Part shown: piece after piece, positions 25,374 to 33,724 of the stretch | Layout of the letters: the number at the start of each line of letters is the position of its first letter | Numbering within the stretch: the stretch's first letter is position 1 | DNA from: Oscillibacter valericigenes Sjm18-20 | GTDB lineage: Bacteria > Bacillota > Clostridia > Oscillospirales > Oscillospiraceae | Reading direction: 5' to 3' | Assembly (NCBI GenBank): GCA_000283575.1 | Contig: AP012044.1 | Span: 1,488,001 to 1,552,000 of the forward strand | DNA length: 64,000 bases | The notes under the pieces: model-generated | The model's input: only the letters and a program-made list of their open reading frames with translations | The model's database searches: none | What the model was told of the DNA's origin: nothing | Position numbers and translations under genes: made by a program

Positions 25374-26621
25374 ATGATGCACGAGACCATGGACTTTATT
25401 TCCAAGTTTGATCCCGAGGTGGGAGCGTCCATCAAAGAGGAATTCGCACGGGAGCGCCGGAATATCGAATTGATTGCCAGCGAAAATATCGTCAGCGAGG
25501 CGGTTATGCTGACCATGGGAACCTGCCTGACCAACAAGTACGCCGAGGGCTATCCCGGACACCGGTATTATGGCGGATGCTACGCTGTGGACGTACTGGA
25601 GGAGATTGCCCGCAAGCGGGCCTGCGAGCTATTTGGCTGCAATCATGCCAACGTCCAGCCGCACTCCGGAGCCAACGCAAATCTGGCGGCGTTCTTCGCC
25701 CTGGTAAAGCCCGGTGATACCGTGATGGGCATGAACCTGGCCCACGGCGGACATCTGAGCCACGGCAGCCCCGTGAACATCTCGGGCAAATATTTTAATA
25801 TTGTCCCCTACGGCTTGGATGAGGAGACAGAGCAAATCGATTACGATGCGCTGATGAAAACTGCGCAGGCATGCAAGCCCAAACTGATTATCGCGGGCGC
25901 CTCCGCCTATTCACGGATCATCGACTTCAAGAAGTTCCGGGAGGTTGCAGATGCGGTGGGCGCCTACCTGATGGTGGACATGGCCCACATCGCGGGCCTT
26001 GTTGCCGCGGGTGTCCATCCTTCCCCCATCCCCTATGCCGACGTTGTGACCACCACCACACACAAGACCCTGCGGGGTCCCCGGGGCGGCATGATTCTGT
26101 GCAACGATGACGAAGTCTATAAGAAAATCAACTCCGCCGTATTCCCCGGTACCCAGGGTGGCCCGCTGGAGCACATCATCGCGGCCAAGGCTGTGTGCTT
26201 CGGCGAGGCGCTGAAGCCGGAGTTCAAGGAGTATCAGCGGCAGGTGGTGAAAAACGCCGCAGCTCTCGCGGAGGGTCTCACCAAAGAGGGCTTCCGTCTG
26301 GTCTCCGGCGGAACGGACAACCATCTGATGCTGGTGGACGTGCGGAACTTCCATATCACCGGCAAGGAATTTGAGCGGCGGCTGGACGAGGTTCAGATCA
26401 CCGTCAACAAGAATGCCATCCCCAACGACCCGGAGAAGCCCTTCGTCACCTCCGGTATTCGGGTGGGGACTCCCGCCGCTACCTCCCGGGGATTCAGGGA
26501 GCCGGAGATGGCGAGGATTGCCCGCTGGATGGGCGAGACCGCCCGGGACTTTGACGCCAGCGCCGCGCAGGTCAAGGCGGAGGTCAACGCCCTGTGCGAG
26601 GCGTTCCCTATCTATCGCTAA
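25374..26621 (+). CDS. glyA: Serine hydroxymethyltransferase
   Basis: PLP enzyme interconverting serine and glycine with transfer of a one-carbon unit to THF; 415 aa, cytoplasmic. Typical motifs are present: [43 protein letters not shown] and the PLP-lysine segment [14 protein letters not shown] (Lys near 225). [13 protein letters not shown] is in the C-terminal part. The start at 25374 has AAAGGAG 8 bases upstream; an upstream in-frame ATG at 25314 lacks one. It is monocistronic, with a promoter at 25254 and a terminator after it. Confidence 0.97.
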   Translation: MMHETMDFISKFDPEVGASIKEEFARERRNIELIASENIVSEAVMLTMGTCLTNKYAEGYPGHRYYGGCYAVDVLEEIARKRACELFGCNHANVQPHSGANANLAAFFALVKPGDTVMGMNLAHGGHLSHGSPVNISGKYFNIVPYGLDEETEQIDYDALMKTAQACKPKLIIAGASAYSRIIDFKKFREVADAVGAYLMVDMAHIAGLVAAGVHPSPIPYADVVTTTTHKTLRGPRGGMILCNDDEVYKKINSAVFPGTQGGPLEHIIAAKAVCFGEALKPEFKEYQRQVVKNAAALAEGLTKEGFRLVSGGTDNHLMLVDVRNFHITGKEFERRLDEVQITVNKNAIPNDPEKPFVTSGIRVGTPAATSRGFREPEMARIARWMGETARDFDASAAQVKAEVNALCEAFPIYR

Positions 26622-26683
26622 ATTCTTTTCCTGTGATACCAGTCAAAGCAAAGCATACTGTGTCGCAACTGAGAATAGCACGA

Positions 26684-26718
26684 ACCCGGAGAGCCCAACG
26701 CTCTCCGGGTCCCTTTTA
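26684..26718 (+). terminator. glyA terminator
   Basis: ACCCGGAGAG pairs with CTCTCCGGGT, followed by CCCTTTT. Nothing else is apparent in 26719-26882. Confidence 0.7.
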
Positions 26719-26882
26719 TCTTTCCCATTTTCCCTTTGCTATGTCCATCTCACAGGCTACGCCGGGATGGGCTTTTAGGGCGGCGGTGAAACGCCCAGCC
26801 TTTTCAGAGGCGGGGCGTCTAAATGAACTGACAGGTCTCTTTGTGTGGATATGTCCTTTTTTGAAGGCCCTTTTGCGCGGCT

Positions 26883-27773
26883 TCAGACGGCTCTGCCGCC
26901 CGGAGATTGGGCTTTGCTCAGCTCGTCCCCTATGCGGCACAGCAGATGCTGATGGGTGGACAGGGATTGAGCGTCCACGGAGAGCGCGCCTTCATGGGTG
27001 CAGCCGTCCACGCCTCCGGCTTCTACCACGGCGGACAGCAGATGAAATTCCTCCTCCGGAGAGGGAAGGAGCCAGCGGCCCGTGGCGGCGGACAGCAGAG
27101 CCGCCACGCCCCAGCCCCACCAGTTGGATACGCCGGAGACCAGCGTGAAATCCGCCTTCTCTACAGCGGCAAGCTTCGCGCCGTGGGGGACACGCGCTTC
27201 AATTTCCGATCGAAGCGCCCCCATTCCCAGTTCGTTCCCACCGTCTCCGATGGCGATGGTGACGGCGCCCAAACGGCGGGAAAGAGACAGGAGAAAATCT
27301 GTGTCCGTCACCATGGAATCAATAACGCCGCCGCGCATGTTGTGAAAATGCCCGTCCGCACCCTTGCCGGGGCGTTCGATGGTAAAAAAGTGGGTGGGGC
27401 GAAGCCGCGCCAGGAGCGATTCCGCGAAGGCCTCCGTTCCTTTTGCCGTAAGGCAGACCACCTCCGTGCCGGGAACCAGATAGTCCGCGGCGGCCCGCAC
27501 CTGGGGCAGGGAAATGCGGTCAGAGAGAAGAGTGACGCCGCAGCCCACCGCCTTCAGAGCGCGGGCAAGGTTTGCCGCGCCTCCGGGACCGTCGGTCTCG
27601 CCGCAGCAGACCTCGCCGCAGTCAACGGGAAAGCCGGTGAGAATCACCGCCCGCTTCGCCGCAAGCAGCGTGTCCGTCAGCGCGTTAAAATCCGGGGTGG
27701 GCGCCGCCTGAGCCAGTCCCCGGCCTGTTGCGTCCCGGCTCAAAAGTGCCCGCAGCTGCGTGTGAAAATTCAT
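26883..27773 (-). CDS. DUF4392 (D-glutamate cyclase-like) protein
   Basis: A 296-aa protein of the DUF4392 family, whose mammalian relative is D-glutamate cyclase; the bacterial role is not established. Visible family stretches are AVILTGFPVDCGEVCCGETDGPGG, given here by its ends ILTGFPV and ETDGPGGAANLARAL, then FTIERPGKGADGHFHNMRG and IAIGDGGNELGMG. C-terminal SNWWGWGVAALLS follows. The start is the second ATG (27773), because AAGGAGG lies 7 bases before it and only one base before the first. The 5' leader contains a consensus promoter and an intrinsic terminator, so attenuation is likely. Confidence 0.85.
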   Translation of the reverse strand: MNFHTQLRALLSRDATGRGLAQAAPTPDFNALTDTLLAAKRAVILTGFPVDCGEVCCGETDGPGGAANLARALKAVGCGVTLLSDRISLPQVRAAADYLVPGTEVVCLTAKGTEAFAESLLARLRPTHFFTIERPGKGADGHFHNMRGGVIDSMVTDTDFLLSLSRRLGAVTIAIGDGGNELGMGALRSEIEARVPHGAKLAAVEKADFTLVSGVSNWWGWGVAALLSAATGRWLLPSPEEEFHLLSAVVEAGGVDGCTHEGALSVDAQSLSTHQHLLCRIGDELSKAQSPGGRAV

Positions 27774-27803
27774 GAACATGCCTCCTTGAGGAGCCTTTCC
27801 GAC

Positions 27804-27846
27804 AAAAAAAGACCCACCGATTTTGTAATACAAAATTCGTGGATCT
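27804..27846 (-). terminator. Intrinsic terminator in the DUF4392 leader
   Basis: On the minus strand, GATCCACGAATTTTGTA pairs with TACAAAATCGGTGGGTC (a few mismatches), followed by seven T's, 31 bases before the start codon. It is downstream of the gene's own promoter, so it would act as an attenuator. I do not recognise the upstream leader as a known riboswitch. Confidence 0.65.
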
Positions 27847-27933
27847 TGGCCGCAGAAAGAAACGCCGGAGGGGTGTTCTGTGCGGGCAAAAACGAATATA
27901 AAAAGCCAAAGTGAGCCACCTTGACCTATTTTC

Positions 27934-27962
27934 AGTATAACAGGAGGGTGTCAGCCTGTCAA
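27934..27962 (-). promoter_or_regulatory. Consensus promoter for the DUF4392 gene
   Basis: Minus-strand TTGACA (27962-27957) and TATACT (27939-27934) with a 17-base spacer. The transcript start would be about 155 bases before the gene. Confidence 0.75.
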
Positions 27963-28064
27963 GGCGTCGAAACGGCAAATTTCATGATGGATTTTTGGAA
28001 GTTTTTGTGTTAGGATGGCCACAGAGCCGTACAGGCAAAAAGAGACAGGGAGGGGAGATGCGCC

Positions 28065-28397
28065 GTGAAATATCCGCAGGACGCGATTCTGGTGGTGGGA
28101 CAGGCAAAGCCAAGCCGCACCGACGCCATCTATCAGACCCACGGGGAGTTTTACATCAGCCTGGTGATGGAGCGGGAGACAGGGCGGATTCTGGACATGA
28201 CCTGCAACACGATCCTGGATGTTACGGCGGAATTTGTCCGGGATATGCTGGTCGGAAAACGGCTGCCGGAGGACCTTCCGACGCTGGAAACGGCAATTCG
28301 CACCCGCTATTTCGCCCTGACCCAAAAGCCGCTGATCGCCTGTCTGAAGGATGCGGCGAATCGTTATCGCGCGGCGCTGAGCGGGGAGAGCATCTAA
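28065..28397 (+). CDS. DUF3870 family protein
   Basis: A 110-aa soluble protein starting at a GTG with GGGAGGGGAG upstream. It matches the DUF3870 type: LVVGQAKPSRTDAIY near the start, FYISLVMERETGRILDMTCNTILD in the middle (a short beta-rich core) and a late YFALTQKPLIACLKDAANRY. Family members often lie near amino-acid or purine catabolism genes; the function is unknown. It lies between the divergent DUF4392 gene and the converging cytX operon. Confidence 0.8.
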   Translation: MKYPQDAILVVGQAKPSRTDAIYQTHGEFYISLVMERETGRILDMTCNTILDVTAEFVRDMLVGKRLPEDLPTLETAIRTRYFALTQKPLIACLKDAANRYRAALSGESI

Positions 28398-28474
28398 ATT
28401 GAATGGAACGGCCATACGGGGGAGCGCGGACAGAGCTGGCGCCCCCGTATGGCCTGTACTTATCCAGGAGATAT

Positions 28475-29653
28475 TTACGCCGTGGTCTTCTCTCCGCTTT
28501 TTTCCGGGAGCAGTTTTTCCGCCGCTGCGCACAGGATTACGGTGAGGACCATGTCCGGCAGGGTGCTGCCCACCGGTGTATCCACGCCCATCAAAACGCG
28601 ATAGGCAGCAAAGCCCACGACCCAGATCACCAGATTCCGCACGTCCGCGCTCCGGTTCCCGCTGCTGCGATGAAGCAGGAACACGTCCGCGATCTGAATG
28701 GCGATCATGGGGGCGAACACGGAGCCGATCAGGTAGAGAAAATTGGTGATGTCGTCCATGGTGAACAGAAGCGCTCCCGCCGTGCCGACTGCGGCAACCA
28801 CTACCGCTGTCCACCGACCGGAGAATTTTCGGCTGAGCGATTCGGCGGAGATGCCCGCACTCCAGGCGTCCAGAAAGGTGGTGGTGACGGTGGAGAGCAC
28901 CAGAATCACCAGCGCCGCCGCTCCAAGACCCGCCTCCAGCATGATCTGGGCGATGTCGCTGCCACCGGTAAAGATGGCCGCGCCCATGCCGATGACATAC
29001 ATCCAGCAGGAGACCACACCGTACACCACCGCAGAGGTAAGCGTCGCCGCCCCGGGCTTTTCGGCCTCCCGTGTGTAGTCGCTGATGAGGGGCAGCCAGG
29101 ACAGGGGCATGGCTACGGCCAGCTCCACCGCCGCGCCGAAAGACAGGGAATCGTCCGTTGCGGACGCCGGTGCGCCGCCGCCGAAAATCACTCCGCACAA
29201 TATCACGGTCAGCACCAGCAGCGCCGCCATGGCAATCCGGTTGATCCAGCCCAGATTCGTAAGACCGATCAGAATCCACACTACAATCAGCCCGCCGATC
29301 ACCACGGCCCAGAGCCTGAAGCTGCCGCCGATGCCTCCGGCGGAGATGGCCCCGTCGTAAATCATAATTGCGGTCCAGCCCGCCAATTGCAGCACGTTTA
29401 AAAATGCAAACAGCAGACCGCCCTTCCGTCCGAAGCTCAGCTTTACGGTCTCCATGGCGGAAAGTCCGGTTTTGGCGCCGATCAGCCCTGCCAGATAGAG
29501 AAGCGTACACCCGATCAAATGGCCCAGCAGAATGGCCGCCAGCCCTTTCCCAAAACCCAGAGGAGCGAAATAGGTACCTGTCAGGATCTCCGCGATGGAG
29601 ACTCCGGCCCCAAACCAGATGAGGCCGTTTTGAAACACGGAGGTCTTTTTCAT
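28475..29653 (-). CDS. cytX: Putative hydroxymethylpyrimidine transporter CytX
   Basis: Membrane permease of the nucleobase:cation symporter-1 type, 392 aa with about 10-12 hydrophobic segments. The N-terminus GLIWFGAGVSIAEILTGTYF is characteristic, and PLSWLPLISDYTREAEKPG is a family motif. CytX members lie in TPP-riboswitch operons and are predicted to import the pyrimidine moiety of thiamine. Here it overlaps thiD by four bases (ATGA) in a thiE-thiD-cytX operon, which supports that role. It is the last gene of the operon. Confidence 0.88.
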   Translation of the reverse strand: MKKTSVFQNGLIWFGAGVSIAEILTGTYFAPLGFGKGLAAILLGHLIGCTLLYLAGLIGAKTGLSAMETVKLSFGRKGGLLFAFLNVLQLAGWTAIMIYDGAISAGGIGGSFRLWAVVIGGLIVVWILIGLTNLGWINRIAMAALLVLTVILCGVIFGGGAPASATDDSLSFGAAVELAVAMPLSWLPLISDYTREAEKPGAATLTSAVVYGVVSCWMYVIGMGAAIFTGGSDIAQIMLEAGLGAAALVILVLSTVTTTFLDAWSAGISAESLSRKFSGRWTAVVVAAVGTAGALLFTMDDITNFLYLIGSVFAPMIAIQIADVFLLHRSSGNRSADVRNLVIWVVGFAAYRVLMGVDTPVGSTLPDMVLTVILCAAAEKLLPEKSGEKTTA

Positions 29654-30459
29654 CTTGATGCCTCCGCCCTGTATTCCGGCTTGATGTCAAAGGCGTGATC
29701 CATGGGCCCGGACCCGTGTCCCAGATTCAGCTGCGCCCCCAGTGCGCCGGAGAGATAGGTTTTGGCCCGCTCCACGCTGTCTTCCAGGGAAAAACCCTTG
29801 GCGAGGTTCGCCGCAATGGCACTGGAGAGGGTGCAGCCGGTGCCGTGGGTATTTGGATTGTCAATGCGGCGGCCCTGAAACCAGCATTTTCTGCTCTTTT
29901 GCCACAGAAGGTCGTTGGCGTCGTTGACCCGGTGCCCGCCCTTGAGCAGCACGGCGCAGCCATATTGCTCACAGATGGCCTTCGCTGCCGTTTCCATCTC
30001 TGCCGGGGAGGCAATGGAAAGACCGCTCAAAAGCTCTGCCTCCGGGATGTTGGGCGTGATGACCGCGGCCAGGGGCAGAAGCTCGCTTTTCAGCGCGTCC
30101 ATAGCGTCCTCCCGCAGCAGCCGGTCGCCGGAGGTGGCGACCATCACCGGGTCCACCACTACGTTTTTTGCTTCGTACTGCCGCAGCTTTTTGGCGATCA
30201 TTCCGATCAGTTCCACAGAGGAGACCATGCCGGTCTTCACCGCGTCGGGGGGGATATCGGTGAAGACCGCATCCAGCTGCTCCTCCAAAAAAGCGGGCGG
30301 GACTTCCAGAATGTCTTTGACGCCGGTGGTGTTCTGGGCGACCAGGGCCGTGACAACGCTCATGGCGTATACGCCATTTACCGTCATGGTTTTCAGGTCC
30401 GCCTGAATGCCAGCGCCTCCGCTGGGATCGGTCCCAGCGATTGTCAATGCTGTTCTCAT
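29650..30459 (-). CDS. thiD: Hydroxymethylpyrimidine (phosphate) kinase
   Basis: Phosphorylates HMP and HMP-P to HMP-PP for thiamine synthesis; 269 aa, ribokinase fold. It begins MRTALTIAGTDPSGGAGIQA, with substrate-binding NGVYAMSVVTALVAQNT, VDPVMVATSGDRLL, a lid Lys in LLKGGH, and the anion-hole/catalytic NTHGTGCTLSSAIAANL. AAAGGAGAACTT precedes the ATG at 30459. It is coupled to cytX and lies about 200 bases after thiE. Confidence 0.96.
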   Translation of the reverse strand: MRTALTIAGTDPSGGAGIQADLKTMTVNGVYAMSVVTALVAQNTTGVKDILEVPPAFLEEQLDAVFTDIPPDAVKTGMVSSVELIGMIAKKLRQYEAKNVVVDPVMVATSGDRLLREDAMDALKSELLPLAAVITPNIPEAELLSGLSIASPAEMETAAKAICEQYGCAVLLKGGHRVNDANDLLWQKSRKCWFQGRRIDNPNTHGTGCTLSSAIAANLAKGFSLEDSVERAKTYLSGALGAQLNLGHGSGPMDHAFDIKPEYRAEASR

Positions 30460-30530
30460 AAGTTCTCCTTTCATTTTGACAGCCATTGATTTTATAAGAC
30501 GGCGCAAGGTGGTGCCCCCAATGCGCCGTC

Positions 30531-30593
30531 GGAAATTCCCTGCCCCGCTCCGTTTCCCGCTTCGCGGAAAACTGCGCCGGGCAGGGAATTTCC
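30531..30593. repeat. 15-bp inverted repeat in the thiE-thiD gap
   Basis: GGAAATTCCCTGCCC pairs perfectly with GGGCAGGGAATTTCC around a 33-base centre that can itself pair partly (TTTCCCGC with GCGGAAA). A smaller hairpin (GGCGCA...TGCGCC, 30501-30527) lies beside it. It resembles an extragenic palindromic repeat or a processing/attenuation stem within the operon. Confidence 0.65.
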
Positions 30594-30661
30594 TCCGTTT
30601 CCGCGTGAAGCGGGGCTTCGCGCGGGTCAGGACGAGGAATGCGGGAGACAAAAGCTGCGGC

Positions 30662-31300
30662 TCAGTGTGTAATCTTCTCCGACAGGGCCAGCATCTGCCG
30701 CGCGGCGGACTCCACATCGGGCTGGGCGAAGAGGGCGGAAACCACCGCCACGCCGTCCAGCCCACATCCGGAGAGCTGGGAGATGTTGTCCGCTTTGATG
30801 CCGCCGATGGCAATGACGGGGATGCGCACCGCGGCTGTGACGGAGCGGATGGTCTCTATGGAGAGGGGCTTTGCCTCGGCTTTGGTGTGAGAGGCGAAAG
30901 CGGCCCCAACGCCCAGGTAATCCGCGCCCGCGGCCTGAGCGGCCAGCGCCTCGGCCACGTTATGGACGGAAACGCCGACGATCTTGTCGGGCCCTAGAGA
31001 GGAACGGGCCTTTGCCGCAGCCATGTCTTCCTGACCCACGTGGACGCCGTCCGCGCCGGAGGCCAGGGCAATCTCCACGCTGTCGTTGATAATGCTGACG
31101 GCGCCAAGCTTCCGGCACAGAGGTACGAACCACTTGGCCTCCGCCAGAAACTCCTCGTTATCCAGTGCTTTTTCCCGGAGCTGTACGAAGCCCGCGCCGC
31201 CGGTGATCGCCTTTGCCACCTGATCCGCCAGTGCTTCGCCATGCAGCCAGGCACGGTCCGTGACGGCATACAGTCGGAAACTGTTCCGTTTTAATTCCAT
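30662..31300 (-). CDS. thiE: Thiamine-phosphate synthase
   Basis: Joins HMP-PP and thiazole phosphate to thiamine monophosphate; 212 aa TIM barrel. Motifs: FRLYAVTDRAWL, GGAGFVQLREK, IINDSVEIALASGADGVHVGQED, DYLGVGAAFASHTK and IPVIAIGGI. The ATG at 31300 follows GAAGGAG by 8 bases; the in-frame TTG at 31306 is too close to it. It is the first gene after a minus-strand TPP riboswitch and a leader terminator, so it is repressed by thiamine pyrophosphate. Confidence 0.96.
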   Translation of the reverse strand: MELKRNSFRLYAVTDRAWLHGEALADQVAKAITGGAGFVQLREKALDNEEFLAEAKWFVPLCRKLGAVSIINDSVEIALASGADGVHVGQEDMAAAKARSSLGPDKIVGVSVHNVAEALAAQAAGADYLGVGAAFASHTKAEAKPLSIETIRSVTAAVRIPVIAIGGIKADNISQLSGCGLDGVAVVSALFAQPDVESAARQMLALSEKITH

Positions 31301-31324
31301 AAACAATACTCCTTCGAATTCCGC

Positions 31325-31369
31325 ATAAAAAAATGCGCAGACATTCCAATGTAATGTGGAATCTCTGCG
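31325..31369 (-). terminator. Expression-platform terminator of the thiE riboswitch
   Basis: On the minus strand, GCAGAGATTCCACA pairs with TGGAATGTCTGC across a short loop and is followed by CATTTTTTT, between the aptamer and thiE. Confidence 0.8.
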
Positions 31370-31386
31370 GCAAAAGCACGCGGTAT

Positions 31387-31473
31387 TTCCCTACGTTGGC
31401 ATGATCCAAATCAGGTCATGGGTCGGAGCCTTTCGACTCCCTCTCAGCCCGCGAAGCAGCGGACTCCCCTTTA
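31387..31473 (-). promoter_or_regulatory. TPP riboswitch controlling thiE-thiD-cytX
   Basis: The minus strand shows the THI-box elements in order: GGGGAGTCC, GGCTGAGAGGGA, CCGACCC, then ATGACCTGATTTGGATCATG and CCAACGTAGGGAA. These are the pyrimidine- and pyrophosphate-sensing arms of the TPP aptamer. Confidence 0.95.
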
Positions 31474-31482
31474 TGTGTAACT

Positions 31483-31511
31483 ATTATACGCCACAGTTGT
31501 CCCGAATGCAA
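31483..31511 (-). promoter_or_regulatory. Promoter of the thiE riboswitch
   Basis: Minus-strand TTGCAT (31511-31506) and TATAAT (31488-31483), 17-base spacer. Confidence 0.8.
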
Positions 31512-31528
31512 CTGTTTTCCATTGCCTC

Positions 31529-31557
31529 TTGACAATTTCCATCGGGAATGGTATCAT
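31529..31557 (+). promoter_or_regulatory. Promoter of the thiW riboswitch
   Basis: TTGACA and TATCAT, 17-base spacer, back to back with the minus-strand promoter. Confidence 0.8.
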
Positions 31558-31565
31558 AACGCAAA

Positions 31566-31645
31566 ACAGGGGAGCCGAAAGGCTGAGAGGAAGCGCACGC
31601 TTCGACCCGCGAACCTGATTTGGGTAATGCCAACGTAGGGAGTAA
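31566..31645 (+). promoter_or_regulatory. TPP riboswitch controlling thiW-thiM
   Basis: GGGGAGCC, GGCTGAGAGGAAG, CGACCCGCG, then AACCTGATTTGGGTAATGCC and AACGTAGGGAG: a complete THI box on the plus strand. Confidence 0.95.
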
Positions 31646-31654
31646 GAGGGATGC

Positions 31655-31688
31655 AGCGGAGGCGTGTCACGCCCCCGCTTTTATTTTA
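31655..31688 (+). terminator. Expression-platform terminator of the thiW riboswitch
   Basis: GCGGAGGCGTG pairs with CACGCCCCCGC, then CTTTTATTTT. The following 235 bases up to thiW carry no clear gene. Confidence 0.75.
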
Positions 31689-31923
31689 GACTGCGGAGAG
31701 GAGATGGCGGATACGGCGCCCGGCCAGGCCGGGAACGGAAGTCGGGGGAGCGCCCGTGTTCCGCGCCGGAAACAAGAGAATATGCAGCGATGGGAAGCCG
31801 TGTTCCGGCGTGAGAGGAGGCCAGTGAGCCTCGACCGAAGGACGGGGGACATAGTCCGCCGTCTCATCCTCGCAAGGGGAAGCTGCGTGTTTCTCCCTGC
31901 CATTTTAAAAGGAGTCCTTTCCG

Positions 31924-32445
31924 ATGAATCAAAAAGGCACTGTGAAAAAACTTTCGCTGGCGGGCGTACTGTGCGCCGTGGCCGTGGCAGGCAGCCTCTT
32001 TTCCTTCCCCGTGCTGGGGAGCAAATGCGCCCCGGTGCAGCACATGGTCAATGTGATCTGTGCGGTGTTCCTTGGCCCGTGGTATGGCGTGGCTGTGGCG
32101 TTCACGGCGAGCCTTCTGCGAAATCTTCTGGGGATCGGAAGCCTGATGGCCTTTCCCGGAAGCATGTTCGGCGCGCTGCTTTGCGGCGTCGTATTCTGGA
32201 AATCGAAGAACCTGCCCGCCACACTGGCGGGCGAGGTGTTCGGCACCGGCGTGATCGGTGGCCTGTGCGCCTACCCCATTGCCACGATGTTTATGGAGGT
32301 GGATGCCGCTGCGGTGGCGTTCTACGCTTACATCATCCCGTTTTTGATCTCCACCGTCGGCGGGTCCATTCTGGCGGGCCTGCTGGTTTTTACCCTGCAA
32401 AAATCCGGCGCGATGAATTCTATGCGCGCCACACTGGAGGGTTGA
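31924..32445 (+). CDS. thiW: ECF transporter S component ThiW
   Basis: Small integral membrane protein (173 aa, five to six hydrophobic segments) that binds the thiazole precursor and works with a shared energy-coupling module (EcfAA'T) encoded elsewhere. Typical sequence: GSLFSFPVLGSKCAPVQHMV near 20-40, RNLLGIGSLMAFPGSMFGAL, and a TLAGEVFGTGVIGGLCAYP segment. AAAAGGAGTCC precedes the ATG. It lies downstream of a TPP riboswitch and four bases before thiM, which acts on the same substrate. Confidence 0.93.
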   Translation: MNQKGTVKKLSLAGVLCAVAVAGSLFSFPVLGSKCAPVQHMVNVICAVFLGPWYGVAVAFTASLLRNLLGIGSLMAFPGSMFGALLCGVVFWKSKNLPATLAGEVFGTGVIGGLCAYPIATMFMEVDAAAVAFYAYIIPFLISTVGGSILAGLLVFTLQKSGAMNSMRATLEG

Positions 32446-32449
32446 TTTC

Positions 32450-33253
32450 ATGCTGCCCTATTACCGTCTGGACGAGCTGCGAAAGACCCGTCCCTTAATC
32501 CACTGTATCGCCAATCTGGTTTCCGCCAACGACTGTGCCAACGTGCTGCTGGCGGCGGGGGCCTCTCCTATGATGGCGCAGGCGCCGGAGGAAATGGAGG
32601 AGATCGCCGCCATCTCCTCTGCCACCATTCTGAATATCGGGACGCCCGATGGACAGCTTTTCACGGCCTGTCGGCTCAGCGGTGGTTTTGCCGCAAAAAA
32701 CCAGCCGGTGGTGCTGGATCCGGTGGGTGTGGGCGCGACTGCATGGCGGCTAAAAGAGACGGAAAAACTGCTGGAGAGCTTTGCTCCCGCCATCATTCGG
32801 TTGAACCTGGGAGAAGCTCAGGCGCTGCTGCACCGCGCCGGAGAAGAGCAGGGCGTGGATTCCACTGCCATCGCGTCCGCAAAGGTCCGTATGGACTGCG
32901 CCCGGGCGCTGGCGCGGAGAAGCGGGGCCGCGGTGCTGCTCTCCGGCCCGGAGGATGTTATCACCGATGGAAGGCGGGGCTGCCGTATTTTCGGAGGAAG
33001 CGCTTGGATGGCCCGCGTTACCGGAACGGGGTGTATGCTCTCCGTCCTCTGCGGGGCGTTTGCCGCCGTGGAACCGGATATGTTTTTGGCCGCATCGCTG
33101 GCCTCCGCTTTCTGGAAGGTCTGCGCGGCCAAGGCGGAGAGCGCGCTGGTTCCCGGGCAGGGTGCGGGGGCGTTCCGCTCCGCGCTGATGGATGCTGCCT
33201 CTGCGCTGGAGACGGGGGAGTTTGCCCGGCTTGCCCGGGCGGAGACGCTTTGA
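32450..33253 (+). CDS. thiM: Hydroxyethylthiazole kinase
   Basis: Phosphorylates 4-methyl-5-hydroxyethylthiazole for thiamine salvage; 267 aa, ribokinase-like trimer-forming family. Visible motifs: RPLIHCIANLVSANDCANVL, AGASPMMAQAPEE, VLDPVGVGATAWR, RLNLGEAQALL, and the catalytic VTGTGCMLSVLCGAFAA with its Cys/Gly loop. The start overlaps the end region of thiW closely (gap of 4 bases), with GGAGGGTTGATTTC upstream. It completes the thiW-thiM salvage unit. Confidence 0.95.
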   Translation: MLPYYRLDELRKTRPLIHCIANLVSANDCANVLLAAGASPMMAQAPEEMEEIAAISSATILNIGTPDGQLFTACRLSGGFAAKNQPVVLDPVGVGATAWRLKETEKLLESFAPAIIRLNLGEAQALLHRAGEEQGVDSTAIASAKVRMDCARALARRSGAAVLLSGPEDVITDGRRGCRIFGGSAWMARVTGTGCMLSVLCGAFAAVEPDMFLAASLASAFWKVCAAKAESALVPGQGAGAFRSALMDAASALETGEFARLARAETL

Positions 33254-33442
33254 AGCGGCGCTGCAAGGCCTCCGCGGAGTTTGTGAGAAACCATTCTCTT
33301 GCTTCTCAAGACGCATGGCTTTGCGGCGTAGGCTCTTCGTTGAAGCGGGCCATGGATTTTTGACGGTGTGGGCAGGTTCAATTTTTCTTCCACGTTCGAC
33401 TGTTCGGATACCAGGGTCGAGGCTCTCATTGATAGCCGATAA

Positions 33443-33481
33443 AACGTCCGGGGATGTTCAAAGAACATCCCCGGACGTTTC
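33443..33481 (+). terminator. Strong terminator downstream of thiM
   Basis: AACGTCCGGGGATGTTC pairs perfectly with GAACATCCCCGGACGTT, then TTCC. The rest of 33254-33724 shows no gene, only an AT-rich probable promoter zone for the protease gene near 33650-33700. Confidence 0.8.
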
Positions 33482-33724
33482 CTGCTCTGCGGGACGCGTT
33501 TTTCATCGTGAATGTACCGATCTTCCGGCAACGTTTCTGATCTTCCGACGGCGATTAAAGTGCTGCTAAAACAGGCGGTGTTCCGGTACCCCACCGCTCC
33601 GCGAGGCCCGGTCCACGGATAAAGCGAATAGGCCTTCCGGAACCGAGAATTAAAAAGTTAAATATTTCTTCAAGGTTCATCCGTTATGCTGATGTAAATT
33701 ATGGAGGAAGGGTGAAAATTTTCC

